Assembly: GCA_900315155.1 (NCBI GenBank)
Contig: OMYB01000009.1
Coordinates: forward strand, 1-64,000
Origin: an uncultured Selenomonadales bacterium
Lineage (GTDB): Bacteria > Bacillota > Negativicutes > Selenomonadales > Selenomonadaceae
Length of the DNA stretch: 64,000 nt
Direction of reading: 5' to 3'
The position numbers were made by a program, and so were the translations under genes. This document shows, piece by piece, positions 39,564 through 48,832 of the stretch. The notes beneath the pieces were generated by a model. It worked only from the letters and a program-made list of their open reading frames with translations. It was not told the origin of the DNA and ran no database searches. Numbering within the stretch: the first letter of the stretch is position 1; every line of letters starts with the position of its first letter.

Positions 39564-39959
39564 ATGCCACAGATTTTTCTTGTCTTTGTTGGCGGTGGGC
39601 TGGGTGCTGTCTGCCGGTATCTCGTCACGACACAGGTTGGGGCGCGGTTTGGGACCGTGTTTCCGTTTGGCACATTGACGGTTAATACGGTGGGCAGCTT
39701 TCTCATGGGACTGATCATGGGCGTGCTGCTCCTGCTCACTGAGCAGACGCATACCGTGGCGGGGCCGTGGAAGCTGCTGCTCACGGTCGGTTTTCTCGGC
39801 GGCTTTACCACATTCTCGTCGTTTTCGATGGAGACATTGACACTCCTGCGCGGTGGCAGTTATCTCTATGCGGCGCTGAATGTGTTGACCAATCTCGCTT
39901 GCGGATTTGCGGCCGTTGCGGGTGGTTTTGCGCTCGCACGCATCTACCTGCACTTGTGA
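39564..39959 (+). CDS. crcB: Fluoride channel CrcB/Fluc, copy 2
   Basis: 131 residues, with an N-terminal half practically identical to copy 1 (MPQIFLVFVGGGLGAVCRYL) and differences mainly after residue 60 and at the C-terminus (ALARIYLHL against ALVHLLVRG). The repeat includes the leader (CGAAAGGTCGAT... before the ATG). In species with two Fluc genes the products may form heterodimers; here the high identity suggests a recent duplication instead. Confidence 0.93.
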   Translation: MPQIFLVFVGGGLGAVCRYLVTTQVGARFGTVFPFGTLTVNTVGSFLMGLIMGVLLLLTEQTHTVAGPWKLLLTVGFLGGFTTFSSFSMETLTLLRGGSYLYAALNVLTNLACGFAAVAGGFALARIYLHL

Positions 39960-40010
39960 AAATTTGGTACATGTTCCGGGCTTCGGAGCGTCGACGGCTA
40001 GGGGGAAATC

Positions 40011-40577
40011 ATGGAGAAGATACGGTGTCCTTATGTGCCGGTGGATGATGCGTTGTATGTGGCCTATCACGATACGGAGTGGTGTGTGCCGCAGCATGAT
40101 GATGCAAAGATTTATGAGCTGTTCCTGCTGGAACTGTTCCAGGCGGGGCTGTCGTGGCGTACGCTGCTGCACAAGCGGGAGAATTTCCGCCGGGCGTATG
40201 CGGGTTTTGACGTGGCTCGCGTGGCTGCCTTTACGCCAGAGGACGAGGCGCGGCTCCTACAGGACGCGGGCATCATCCGCCACGCGGGCAAGATCCGCGC
40301 GAGCATCGTCAATGCGCGCGTCTATCAGGCCGTCCAGCAGGAGTGGGGGAGTTTTGATGCCTATATCTGGCACTTTACGGAGGGGAAAACGATCTACGAG
40401 CCTCTGACCACGACGCGCAACGTCCTCTCGGATGCCGTCACGAAAGACCTCAAGCGCCGCGGCACGAAATTCGCCGGCACGACGAGCATCTACTCCTTCC
40501 TCCAAGCCATCGGCATCATCTACTCGCACGCGCCCGAGTGCTTCTGCTATGCGCGCGATGGACTGACGGATAACTGA
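40011..40577 (+). CDS. tag: DNA-3-methyladenine glycosylase I
   Basis: 188 residues. RCPYV at the start, YHDTEWCVP, FQAGLSWRTLLHKRENFRRA and the final HAPECFCY give the zinc-stapled Tag fold (Cys and His at both ends). It removes 3-methyladenine from alkylated DNA in base excision repair. It begins 51 bp after crcB copy 2. Confidence 0.95.
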   Translation: MEKIRCPYVPVDDALYVAYHDTEWCVPQHDDAKIYELFLLELFQAGLSWRTLLHKRENFRRAYAGFDVARVAAFTPEDEARLLQDAGIIRHAGKIRASIVNARVYQAVQQEWGSFDAYIWHFTEGKTIYEPLTTTRNVLSDAVTKDLKRRGTKFAGTTSIYSFLQAIGIIYSHAPECFCYARDGLTDN

Positions 40578-40729
40578 CTGGCTCTTCTTTTTTTATTCTG
40601 CAGGAAAACCGAATGGAATGCGAGAAATATATGGAAAAGGCGAATTCGTGTATAATAGATGAATTCTTGCAAGAATAAAAGGGTATGGCCGTCCAGCAGA
40701 GACGGCCTGCCTGACGGAGGCATAGATTT

Positions 40730-42850
40730 ATGGGAAAGATGGATGTTGTTAAGGGGCAGATTTTGCATCGCAAAGGGGATCGTGTGGAGGCGCTGGAGCT
40801 GATTTTGAAGGGGAGCGTGTCGATCCGGTCGGGGGAGGATTTTGCGCTGCAGGCGGATAACGGCACGATACTCGGCAGCTTTTATCCTGCGGGGGCCGTG
40901 TATGATTATGATTATGTGGCGAGCGAGGACGGCACCTTGTTTTCATATGACTATAACAGCGAGGAGGATCTCGCAGGAGTCATCGCGTCGACGCCGGCGA
41001 TCGCGCCTGTCATGGCCTCGGCGACGATGGCGCTGCTGAACAGCCTCGCGGATACGCTGACGTCCCTGCATCAAAAAGGGTGCAATCTTGTCCTGGACAT
41101 CAAGGCAGATTATACGGACTACCGCAATGTGTGCGCGACCCTGATGACGCCGCCAGAGAAATATGAGGCCGTGGAGGCGCTTGCGGAGCCGGAGAGTCCG
41201 CAGATTCTGTCGAGCTGGCAGATGGATCTGACGCAGGCGTATGATGAGCACGATGAGGAGCTCCGCCAGCACTACTACCCGCTGGATATCCGCCTTTGCG
41301 TGGGTAACATCATGCTGGCCGGACAGATGGCGAGACTCTTGCAGCCGGAGATCGAGCAGCAGCTTGCCTTTATCCGTGAGACGCATGCGGCGACGGATGA
41401 TTTCGTGCGCGAGTACCAGACGCAGAAAGCCAAGCTCGATGAGGCCATGCGCAAGGAGGCCATGGCGTCCGGGAGCGGCGAACTGCCATCCATTCAGAAC
41501 GCCATGTCGACGATCCTGGCCTTTTCGGGTGTCAGCCGCGAGATTGCGGAGACGTTCCGCCGGGACATCCTGACGTTCATGCAGATCGAAAACAAGATGG
41601 AAAAATCCGACACCATGCGGCGCCTGCGCCGGTCGATCACGGAGAATTTCTACGCCATCTACGAGGCGGCGTTTTACCGCAGTCTCGAGGTGGAGGAAAT
41701 CCCCATCGAGGTGCGGATGTTCTTCCTGTTCGGCTTTGTCGACGAAAATCTGGCCGGAGCGGAGAACACGGCGGCGCTCTACAAATACGCGCTGCTTTGG
41801 GAGGATGACCCCGAGCGGCGCATTCTCACGACGTATAGCTGGCTGCGCAAGATTTACGAGGGCGAGGTCCCGCCGTCGAAGAACGATTTCGACCAGGACT
41901 GGACGGACTGCGTCAAGGAAGAACTGCGCACGCATGCGATTACGGAGCAAGAGGCCGATGCGCGCATGGATGACCGCAAGGCCATGGTGCATTTCGAGCT
42001 GACGAATATGATCACGAGCGCGAACAAGATGACGTATGGCATCGTCTTTGCGTTCATCCCGGCGTTCTTTGCGCAGGCCGTGACGCGCCCGCTCGAGAAC
42101 TGCTTCGTTACGCCGGCGAAGGTGCGCGACGCGCTGAACCGTGTCCGCTCCATCGACTACAGCTGCTTCTACCGCCCGACCGTGACCTCGTACACGCAGT
42201 GGAAAATCAACCGTTTCGACTACGATGTGGAGGTCCTGCCGTACATCATCCTCATGCCGAATTTCGGCAGCCGCGGCGTGATGTGGCAGGAAATCGAAGG
42301 GCGCCGCCGCACGACGCCGTCGCACATGATCCTGTCCATTTTCCACGCGTCGGATCTCGAGTACACCGTTTTGCACATGTGCGCGCAGTTCCGCTGGGAG
42401 ATGTGCAAACGCATCCAGGGCGTGCATTACGCGGATGTCTCGGACCCCTCGCTGACCTCGGAGTACACGAACTATCTCCAGTTCTACAAAAAGAACCACG
42501 ATCTCTCGGCCGACATCAAGGAGAAAGTCAAGGACCAGCTGAAACGCCACCGGAACGGCTACCGCGACGTCTTCATCGCGGACTATGAGACCTATATCCA
42601 AAATGAGTCGGGCGGCATGTCCCGCCTCAACAAGGTGGCAAGGCAGATCCTCTTCAAATACTGCACGTTCTCGAAACAATACCGCACGGCGCTCAGCTCA
42701 AACCCGCAGTACATGCAGCTCGTGCAGCGCTGGACGACCACACAGGCCTCCAAAGTCCAGACCGTCGGCTTCCTGCGCCACAAAATCGCAAAACTGACCA
42801 AGGAAATCCCGTTTGAAATCGACGCGCAGATCGAATTCCTCCAAAAGTAA
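40730..42850 (+). CDS. Large protein with N-terminal cyclic-nucleotide-binding-like domain, function unknown
   Basis: 706 residues. The first ~85 resemble a cNMP-binding beta-barrel (GQILHRKGDRVEALELILKG, NGTILGSFYPAGAVYDYDY), though no clear phosphate cassette is visible. The remaining ~600 residues are mostly helical, with charged coiled stretches and no membrane span, nucleotide-binding or DNA-binding motif I can recognise. A weak -10 TATAAT (about 40651) and a GGCCGTC/GACGGCC hairpin (40687-40707) precede it. It stands alone between tag and nifJ. Similar large proteins occur in anaerobic Firmicutes, but I know no function. Confidence 0.55.
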   Translation: MGKMDVVKGQILHRKGDRVEALELILKGSVSIRSGEDFALQADNGTILGSFYPAGAVYDYDYVASEDGTLFSYDYNSEEDLAGVIASTPAIAPVMASATMALLNSLADTLTSLHQKGCNLVLDIKADYTDYRNVCATLMTPPEKYEAVEALAEPESPQILSSWQMDLTQAYDEHDEELRQHYYPLDIRLCVGNIMLAGQMARLLQPEIEQQLAFIRETHAATDDFVREYQTQKAKLDEAMRKEAMASGSGELPSIQNAMSTILAFSGVSREIAETFRRDILTFMQIENKMEKSDTMRRLRRSITENFYAIYEAAFYRSLEVEEIPIEVRMFFLFGFVDENLAGAENTAALYKYALLWEDDPERRILTTYSWLRKIYEGEVPPSKNDFDQDWTDCVKEELRTHAITEQEADARMDDRKAMVHFELTNMITSANKMTYGIVFAFIPAFFAQAVTRPLENCFVTPAKVRDALNRVRSIDYSCFYRPTVTSYTQWKINRFDYDVEVLPYIILMPNFGSRGVMWQEIEGRRRTTPSHMILSIFHASDLEYTVLHMCAQFRWEMCKRIQGVHYADVSDPSLTSEYTNYLQFYKKNHDLSADIKEKVKDQLKRHRNGYRDVFIADYETYIQNESGGMSRLNKVARQILFKYCTFSKQYRTALSSNPQYMQLVQRWTTTQASKVQTVGFLRHKIAKLTKEIPFEIDAQIEFLQK

Positions 42851-42924
42851 CCCTGTTAGATTTTGCTGATGAAGGAGACGCGGCGGCAGGAGTGGGATGG
42901 TATGCTGCCTTGAAAATTTCTTTC

Positions 42925-43091
42925 CATAAAATTTATTTATGTTTTTTCGGACTGCCGGATGGATGAATGATGTAAGCAGTTACATTATTTTTTCTGCAGG
43001 CAGTCTTTTTCGATGAAGATTTTTAGATTTGCATAGAAGATCCTAAGATTGTTGGACCTATGTGCTTATGATAACATAAATGATATTTATG
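42925..43091. promoter_or_regulatory. Paired palindromes CATAAA-N5-TTTATG upstream of nifJ
   Basis: CATAAA-ATTTA-TTTATG (42925-42941) and CATAAA-TGATA-TTTATG (43075-43091; extended to 9-bp arms) share both half-sites and spacing. They lie 150 bp apart in the 415-bp gap before nifJ. Between them is a structured element (see next entry). They look like binding sites of one dimeric regulator. Confidence 0.6.
42950..43010 (+). terminator. Branched hairpin with T run between the two palindromes
   Basis: GACTGCC (about 42950) pairs with GGCAGTC (about 42999) and encloses ATGTAA-GCAG-TTACAT. T5 follows. It probably ends transcription from the gene at 40730-42850, though it could also be a structured RNA. 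Confidence 0.55.
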
Positions 43092-43141
43092 TTTCGGGCA
43101 CATGGGAGGCTGGCGCAGGGGGAGAGGAACTTTTCGAAGTG

Positions 43142-43170
43142 TTTACAAGCGTTTTTGCGCGGTGTATAAT
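43142..43170 (+). promoter_or_regulatory. Promoter of nifJ
   Basis: TTTACA (43142-43147), 17-bp spacer, TATAAT (43165-43170), followed by an ~90-nt leader and AGAGGGGAG. Confidence 0.85.
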
Positions 43171-43265
43171 GAACTTGTATCTGCTAAGGGGCGTGCACCG
43201 ATAAACGGGCGCCCCATCCAAATCATTCTGCAAATCCTATATGTAAGAGGGGAGCAAACAAAAAC

Positions 43266-46200
43266 ATGAGCAAAACGATGAAGACCATGGACGGCAATAC
43301 GGCTGCCGCCTATGTATCCTATGCTTTCACGGACGTTGCTGCCATCTACCCGATCACGCCGTCCTCGCCGATGGCGGAGCATGTAGATGAGTTCGCAGCG
43401 CATGGCAAGAAAAACCTGTTCGGCCAGCAGGTCCGCGTCATCGAGATGGAGTCCGAGGGCGGCGCCGCCGGCGCGGTCCACGGTTCGCTGCAGGCTGGCG
43501 CACTCACGACGACCTACACGGCTTCGCAGGGCTTCCTGCTGATGATCCCGAACCTGTACAAGATCGCGGGCGAGCTCCTGCCGGGCGTGTTCCACGTCTC
43601 CGCACGTGCACTCGCCGCATCCAGCCTGAACATCTTCGGTGACCATCAGGATGTCATGGCCGCGCGTCAGACGGGCTGCGCGATGCTCGCGGAGTCCAGC
43701 GTCCAGGAGGTCATGGACCTCGCCGCGGTCGCCCATCTCGTCGCCATCAAGGGCCGCGTGCCGTTCATCAATTTCTTTGATGGTTTCCGCACGTCGCATG
43801 AGATCCAGAAGATCGAGCTCATCGACTATGAGGATCTCGGCAAGCTGCTTGACTGGGATGCGGTGAAGGCGTTCCGCCGCGGCGCCCTGAACCCGGATCA
43901 TCCGGTCATCCGCGGCACGGCGCAGAACCCGGATATCTATTTCCAGGAGCGCGAGGCGGTCAATAAATACTACGATGCGATCCCGGCGCTCGTCGAGGAG
44001 GCGATGGCTGACCTCGCAAAGGTCACGGGCCGCGAGCATCATCTGTTTGATTACTACGGCGCAGCGGATGCGGACCGCGTCATCATCGCGATGGGATCCG
44101 TGTGCCAGACGGCCCGCGAGGTGGCGGACTACCTGAACGCCAATGGCGAAAAGGTCGGCGTCCTCGACGTCCATCTCTACCGTCCGTTCTCCATCGAGCA
44201 TTTCCTCAAACAGCTCCCGGCATCGGTCCAGAAGATCGCTGTCCTCGACCGTACGAAGGAGCCGGGTGCGCAGGGCGAGCCGCTGTACCTCGATGTGCGC
44301 GCTGCATTCTACGGCACGGACCGTCATCCGGTCGTCGTCGGCGGCCGTTACGGCCTCGGCGGCAAGGACACGACGCCGGATCAGGTCTTTGCCGTGTTTG
44401 ATGAGCTGAAGAAAGATGCTCCGCAGAACGGCTTTACGATCGGCATCGTCGATGACGTGACGAATAAGAGCCTCGCGCCGACGCATACGGATGTCGACCT
44501 CACGGCGGACGGCACGACGGCGTGCAAGTTCTGGGGCATGGGCTCCGATGGTACGGTCGGTGCGAACAAGTCGGCCATCAAGATCATCGGCGATAAGACG
44601 GACATGTACGCACAGGCTTATTTCGCCTATGACTCGAAGAAGTCCGGCGGCATCACGATGAGCCATCTGCGTTTCGGCAAGACGCCGATCACGAGCCCGT
44701 ACCTCATCAACAAGGCGGATTTCATCAGCTGCTCGCAGCAGTCGTACGTGAACAACTACGACCTGCTCGCCGGCCTGAAGAAGGGCGGCACGTTCCTGCT
44801 CAACACGGTCTGGAGCGACGCAGAGCTCGGTGAGAACCTGCCGGCCGCGATGAAACGCTATATCGCGCAGAACGACGTGAAGTTCTACACGGTCAACGCC
44901 GTGAAGATCGCGCAGGACCTCGGCCTCGGCGGCCGCTTCAACATGGTCATGCAGTCCGCGTTCTTCAAGCTCACGGGCATCATCCCCATCGACGATGCGG
45001 TGAAGTACCTGAAGGAAGCCATCGTCACGAGCTACGGCCGCAAGGGTCAGAAGGTCGTCGACATGAACTACGGCGCCGTCGACCAGGGCGTCAACGCGCT
45101 GCATGAGGTCGCTGTGCCGGCGGACTGGGCAAATGCCAAAGACGCACCGGTCGAGGAAGATGCCGCAAAACCGGCCTTCATCAAGAACATCCAGGAGCCG
45201 ATGAACCGCCAGGAAGGCGACAAGCTCACGGTCAAGGCGTTTACGGGCATGGAAGACGGCACGTTCCCGCTCGGCGGCACGGCGCATGAGAAGCGCGGCA
45301 CGGCCATCAAAGTGCCGGTCTGGGATAAGACGAAGTGCATCGGCTGCAGCCAGTGCTCGTTCGTCTGCCCGCACGCTGCCATCCGCCCGGTCCTCACGAA
45401 CGACGCAGAGCTCCAGGCGGCTCCGGAGGGCTTCACGCCTGCGGACAAGACGGAAAAGATGCCGATCTACAGCAAGAAGGGCCTGCATTTCACGATCGCA
45501 ACGTCCATGCTCGACTGCCTCGGCTGCGGCAACTGCGCGCAGGTCTGCCCGGCACAGGCGCTCGAGATGGTTCCGCTGACCGAGGAGGTCAAAAAGCAGC
45601 AGGCGTGGTTCGACTACGGCGTCGATGCGGAGAAGGTCTCCGTCAAGGCCAACCCGATGAAGAAGACGACGGTCATCGGCTCGCAGTTCGAGCAGCCGCT
45701 GTTCGAGTTCTCCGGTGCGTGCGCCGGCTGCGGCGAGACGCCGTATGCGAAACTCATCACGCAGCTGTTCGGCGACCGCATGATGGTCGCGAACGCAACG
45801 GGCTGCTCCTCCATCTGGGGTGCATCCGCTCCGGCGATGCCGTACACGAAGAACGCGCAGGGTCACGGCCCGGCATGGGCAAACTCCCTGTTCGAGGATA
45901 ACGCCGAGTTCGGTCTCGGCATGGTCCTCGGCACGAAGGCACTCCGCAGCCGCCTTGCCGATGCGATGAAGCAGGCTGTCGCCGACGGTAAGGGAAGCGC
46001 CGATCTCCAGGCCGCGATGAACGACTGGGTCGAGCACATGGATGACGGTGAAGGCACGCGCGACCGCGCCGATAAGCTCACGGCTCTCCTCGAGCAGGAG
46101 AAGGACACGGATGAGGCACTCAACGCCATCTACGAGGAGCGCGACTATTTCGTGAAGCGCTCGCAGTGGATCTTCGGCGGCGACGGCTGGGCCTATGATA

Positions 46201-46808
46201 TCGGCTACGGCGGTGTCGACCACGTGCTCGCATCGGGCGAGGATGTCAACATCTTCGTCTTTGATACGGAGGTCTACTCCAATACGGGCGGTCAGGCCTC
46301 GAAGGCTACGCCGGCCGCTGCCATCGCCCAGTTCGCTGCCTCGGGCAAGAAGACGAAGAAGAAGGACCTCGGCCGCATGGCGATGTCCTATGGCTACGTC
46401 TACGTCGCCCAGGTCGACATGGGTGCCGACCACAACCAGGTCCTCAAAGCCATCGCGGAGGCGGAGGCCTACCATGGCCCGTCGCTCATCATCGGCTATT
46501 CCCCGTGCATCAACCACGGCATCCGCAAGGGCATGGGCTGCAGCCAGCTCGAGGGCAAGCTCGCCGTCGAGTGCGGCTACTGGGCGAACTACCGCTACAA
46601 CCCGGAGCTCGAGGGCACGGACAAGAACCCGTTCAGCCTCGACTCCAAGGAGCCGGACTTCTCGAAGTTCCACGACTTCCTCATGGGAGAGACGCGTTAC
46701 ATCTCGCTCTCCCGTTCCTTCCCGGATCAGGCCGAGGCACTCTTCGCCAAGACCCAGAAGGATGCGGAAATCCGTTACAACGTCTACAAAGCCCTCGCCG
46801 GCAAATAA
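43266..46808 (+). CDS. nifJ: Pyruvate:ferredoxin (flavodoxin) oxidoreductase
   Basis: A 1180-residue single-chain PFOR that turns pyruvate and CoA into acetyl-CoA, CO2 and reduced ferredoxin. The N-terminal domain starts KTMDGNTAAAYVSYAFTDVA, with YPITPSSPMAE. Two [4Fe-4S] motifs follow at about 690-760 (CIGCSQCSFVCPHA, CLGCGNCAQVCPAQA). The C-terminal thiamine-diphosphate domain has FSGACAGCGETPYAKL, GDGWAYDIGYGG and DTEVYSNTGGQASKATP. Length is typical. Strong codon bias and a consensus promoter fit a highly expressed central enzyme. Confidence 0.97.
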   Translation: MSKTMKTMDGNTAAAYVSYAFTDVAAIYPITPSSPMAEHVDEFAAHGKKNLFGQQVRVIEMESEGGAAGAVHGSLQAGALTTTYTASQGFLLMIPNLYKIAGELLPGVFHVSARALAASSLNIFGDHQDVMAARQTGCAMLAESSVQEVMDLAAVAHLVAIKGRVPFINFFDGFRTSHEIQKIELIDYEDLGKLLDWDAVKAFRRGALNPDHPVIRGTAQNPDIYFQEREAVNKYYDAIPALVEEAMADLAKVTGREHHLFDYYGAADADRVIIAMGSVCQTAREVADYLNANGEKVGVLDVHLYRPFSIEHFLKQLPASVQKIAVLDRTKEPGAQGEPLYLDVRAAFYGTDRHPVVVGGRYGLGGKDTTPDQVFAVFDELKKDAPQNGFTIGIVDDVTNKSLAPTHTDVDLTADGTTACKFWGMGSDGTVGANKSAIKIIGDKTDMYAQAYFAYDSKKSGGITMSHLRFGKTPITSPYLINKADFISCSQQSYVNNYDLLAGLKKGGTFLLNTVWSDAELGENLPAAMKRYIAQNDVKFYTVNAVKIAQDLGLGGRFNMVMQSAFFKLTGIIPIDDAVKYLKEAIVTSYGRKGQKVVDMNYGAVDQGVNALHEVAVPADWANAKDAPVEEDAAKPAFIKNIQEPMNRQEGDKLTVKAFTGMEDGTFPLGGTAHEKRGTAIKVPVWDKTKCIGCSQCSFVCPHAAIRPVLTNDAELQAAPEGFTPADKTEKMPIYSKKGLHFTIATSMLDCLGCGNCAQVCPAQALEMVPLTEEVKKQQAWFDYGVDAEKVSVKANPMKKTTVIGSQFEQPLFEFSGACAGCGETPYAKLITQLFGDRMMVANATGCSSIWGASAPAMPYTKNAQGHGPAWANSLFEDNAEFGLGMVLGTKALRSRLADAMKQAVADGKGSADLQAAMNDWVEHMDDGEGTRDRADKLTALLEQEKDTDEALNAIYEERDYFVKRSQWIFGGDGWAYDIGYGGVDHVLASGEDVNIFVFDTEVYSNTGGQASKATPAAAIAQFAASGKKTKKKDLGRMAMSYGYVYVAQVDMGADHNQVLKAIAEAEAYHGPSLIIGYSPCINHGIRKGMGCSQLEGKLAVECGYWANYRYNPELEGTDKNPFSLDSKEPDFSKFHDFLMGETRYISLSRSFPDQAEALFAKTQKDAEIRYNVYKALAGK

Positions 46809-46850
46809 GCCGCGATCTTTCGTTGGTTCCAGCATAAAATCTATCTGCGG

Positions 46851-46883
46851 AAAGGCACTGCACCATGGGTGTGGTGCCTTTTT
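46851..46883 (+). terminator. Terminator of nifJ
   Basis: AAAGGCAC pairs with GTGCCTTT, with an inner CACC/GGTG-type extension, then T3-5. Confidence 0.8.
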
Positions 46884-46997
46884 GCATGGAACTTTGCAAG
46901 GAACTTTCTGCTGTTTTGCGAGAAAATTTTCCCAATCTGAAGAAAAGATGATATAATAAGACTAGTTTCTAAAACAAAGTGGGAGAATAGAAACAAT

Positions 46998-47498
46998 TTG
47001 CCAATCACAGAGGAGATGGCTGATGTGCTGAAAGAGATTGAGTATGTTGATGGCAGCAACCAGAGTTTCAAGGTGTTCCATGCGATCGTTTCGCAGGATA
47101 AGTGCCTGACGTTCCTGAAGGGGCAGTTCGGCAGCAAGATCAGCGGGAATGCCGTGCAGATGGTGAAAGACGAGGCACCGCAGGAGGGGCACAGCCGCTG
47201 GGCCGAGGCCTGGGAGAAACTGCATGTGCCGGAGTGGCTCGACAGCTATCATGGCGAGGGCGCCAAGGACGAGGATCAATGGTATGTGACGTACCGCGAG
47301 GAGGGCGGCAAGGCCCGCCAGATCAAGGGCGACAACCAGCATCCGGAGAATTTTGAGGCGTTCCGCCAGTGGGTGCAGGAGATGCTCGCCGAGGTCCAGG
47401 AAAAGGGGCACAAGTACCTCGTGGACGAAGGCCGCTGGGATAAGGTCTGGCATTATTCGCGCAGCAAGATCCTGCGTGCGATGCCGGCAGCGGAGTAA
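46998..47498 (+). CDS. Hypothetical protein
   Basis: 166 residues, soluble, Trp- and Glu-rich (SRWAEAWEKLHVPEWLDSYH, DQWYVTYREEGGKARQIKGD). TTG start with GGGAGAA upstream; a TATAAT lies at about 46951. No known motif recognised. It may be an independent gene between nifJ and efp. Confidence 0.55.
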   Translation: MPITEEMADVLKEIEYVDGSNQSFKVFHAIVSQDKCLTFLKGQFGSKISGNAVQMVKDEAPQEGHSRWAEAWEKLHVPEWLDSYHGEGAKDEDQWYVTYREEGGKARQIKGDNQHPENFEAFRQWVQEMLAEVQEKGHKYLVDEGRWDKVWHYSRSKILRAMPAAE

Positions 47499-47513
47499 AG
47501 CGTGCAGTTCCTG

Positions 47514-47543
47514 TTGACAAGCGGGCTATGGTTTTATTATAAT
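47514..47543 (+). promoter_or_regulatory. Promoter of efp
   Basis: TTGACA (47514-47519), 18-bp spacer, TATAAT (47538-47543). The leader is about 70 nt, with TTGGAGGGCG before the ATG. Confidence 0.8.
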
Positions 47544-47615
47544 GATAATATTGATGAGAAATAGAGGAAGGCGTAAGCCTTCTTCCGATACGATGATATT
47601 GGAGGGCGTAATTTC

Positions 47616-48173
47616 ATGATTAACAGTACTGATTTCCGTACGGGCCTGACCATCGAGATCGATGGCGGCGTTTGGCAGATTGTCGAGTTCCAGCATGTCA
47701 AGCCGGGCAAGGGCGCTGCTTTCGTCCGCACGAAGATCAAGAACGTGGAGACGGGTGCCGTTGTCGAGCGCACGTTCAACCCGAACGAGAAGATGCCGGC
47801 CGCGCATATCGATACGCGCACGATGCAGTATCTGTATGCGGACGGGGATATGTACACGTTCATGGATACGGAGACGTATGAGCAGACGGAGCTCAACAAG
47901 GAGCAGCTCGGCGATGCACTGAACTTCCTCCTCGAGAACATGGAAGTCCAGGTGCAGAGCTTCAACGGCCGCGTCATCGGCATCAGCCTGCCGAACGCCG
48001 TCGTGCTAGAGGTCACGGAGTGCGAGCCGTCCGTCAAGGGCAACACGGCTACGGGCGCTACGAAGATGGCTACGGTCCAGACGGGCTACCAGGTCCGCGT
48101 GCCGCTGTTCGTCAACGAGGGCGACAAGCTCCGCATCGATACGCGCACGGGCAACTACATCGAGCGTGCTTAA
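47616..48173 (+). CDS. efp: Elongation factor P
   Basis: 185 residues in three OB-like domains. EF-P rescues ribosomes stalled on polyproline. The tip loop is [15 protein letters not shown], with Lys at the position modified in many species. [19 protein letters not shown] is the usual C-terminus. Confidence 0.96.
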   Translation: MINSTDFRTGLTIEIDGGVWQIVEFQHVKPGKGAAFVRTKIKNVETGAVVERTFNPNEKMPAAHIDTRTMQYLYADGDMYTFMDTETYEQTELNKEQLGDALNFLLENMEVQVQSFNGRVIGISLPNAVVLEVTECEPSVKGNTATGATKMATVQTGYQVRVPLFVNEGDKLRIDTRTGNYIERA

Positions 48174-48198
48174 TCGCCGTTTTGGATATGACTTTGGA

Positions 48199-48239
48199 CT
48201 GCCGCTCTATGATGCACGTGTCATAGCGCGGCAGTTTTT
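48199..48239 (+). terminator. Terminator of efp
   Basis: CTGCCGC...GCGCGGCAG with an inner TATGA/TCATA pairing, then T5. Confidence 0.8.
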
Positions 48240-48368
48240 ATGAGACGCAAAAGAAACCTGCATCAGAAACGAAGAAAATTTGCCTCGTGGGCAGGAATCC
48301 CCTAAGTAATGCTAGAAGTAATACGTATACGCATAAATATACAACATGCTTTTTGACTGGGAGGGTTT

Positions 48369-48779
48369 ATGATGGATAAGAAAGACGTAACGAAAGAACT
48401 TGCAAAAGAGACGAATCTCGGCTCGATCCGCATCGCGGATGAGGTCGTCAGCATCATCGCCGGGCTCGCTGCCACCGAGGTAGAGGGCATCGCCGGCATG
48501 AGCGGCGGCATCGTGAGCGGCGTCACGGAGATGCTCGGCCGCAAGAACTTTACGAAGGGCGTCAAGGTCGAGGTCGGCGAGAAAGAGGCCGCGGTCGATC
48601 TGTACATCGTCGTGAAATACGGCGTACGCATCCCGGATGTCGCCCTGGCGGCCCAGGAGAACGTCAAGCAGGCCATCGAGACGATGACGGGCCTCTCCGT
48701 CGTCGAGGTCAATGTCCATGTCCAGGGCGTCGGTTTCCCGAGCGAGGAGCCGAAAGCCGAGGAGGCACGCGTACACTGA
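48369..48779 (+). CDS. Asp23/Gls24 family envelope stress protein
   Basis: 136 residues. GSIRIADEVVSIIAGLAATE, VEGIAGMSGG and VAVDLYIVVKYG-like segments (AAVDLYIVVKYGVRIPDVAL) define the Asp23 fold. These soluble proteins coat the inner face of the membrane by binding AmaP, which is the next gene. ATG follows GGGAGGG. First gene of a long operon-like series up to recN. Confidence 0.92.
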   Translation: MMDKKDVTKELAKETNLGSIRIADEVVSIIAGLAATEVEGIAGMSGGIVSGVTEMLGRKNFTKGVKVEVGEKEAAVDLYIVVKYGVRIPDVALAAQENVKQAIETMTGLSVVEVNVHVQGVGFPSEEPKAEEARVH

Positions 48780-48832
48780 TTGCCTTTTGCCGGTCGGGCA
48801 GGGCAGGTTTTGGATCGAGGTGAAAGTCAGGC

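Noticed and set aside
43143-46835. A 1230-codon open frame on the strand opposite nifJ, and similar long antisense frames opposite guaB/galU, glf/mnmA and others
   Set aside because: They mirror strongly expressed sense genes with GC-rich third positions, have no ribosome site and give Arg/His/Asp-rich low-complexity translations.
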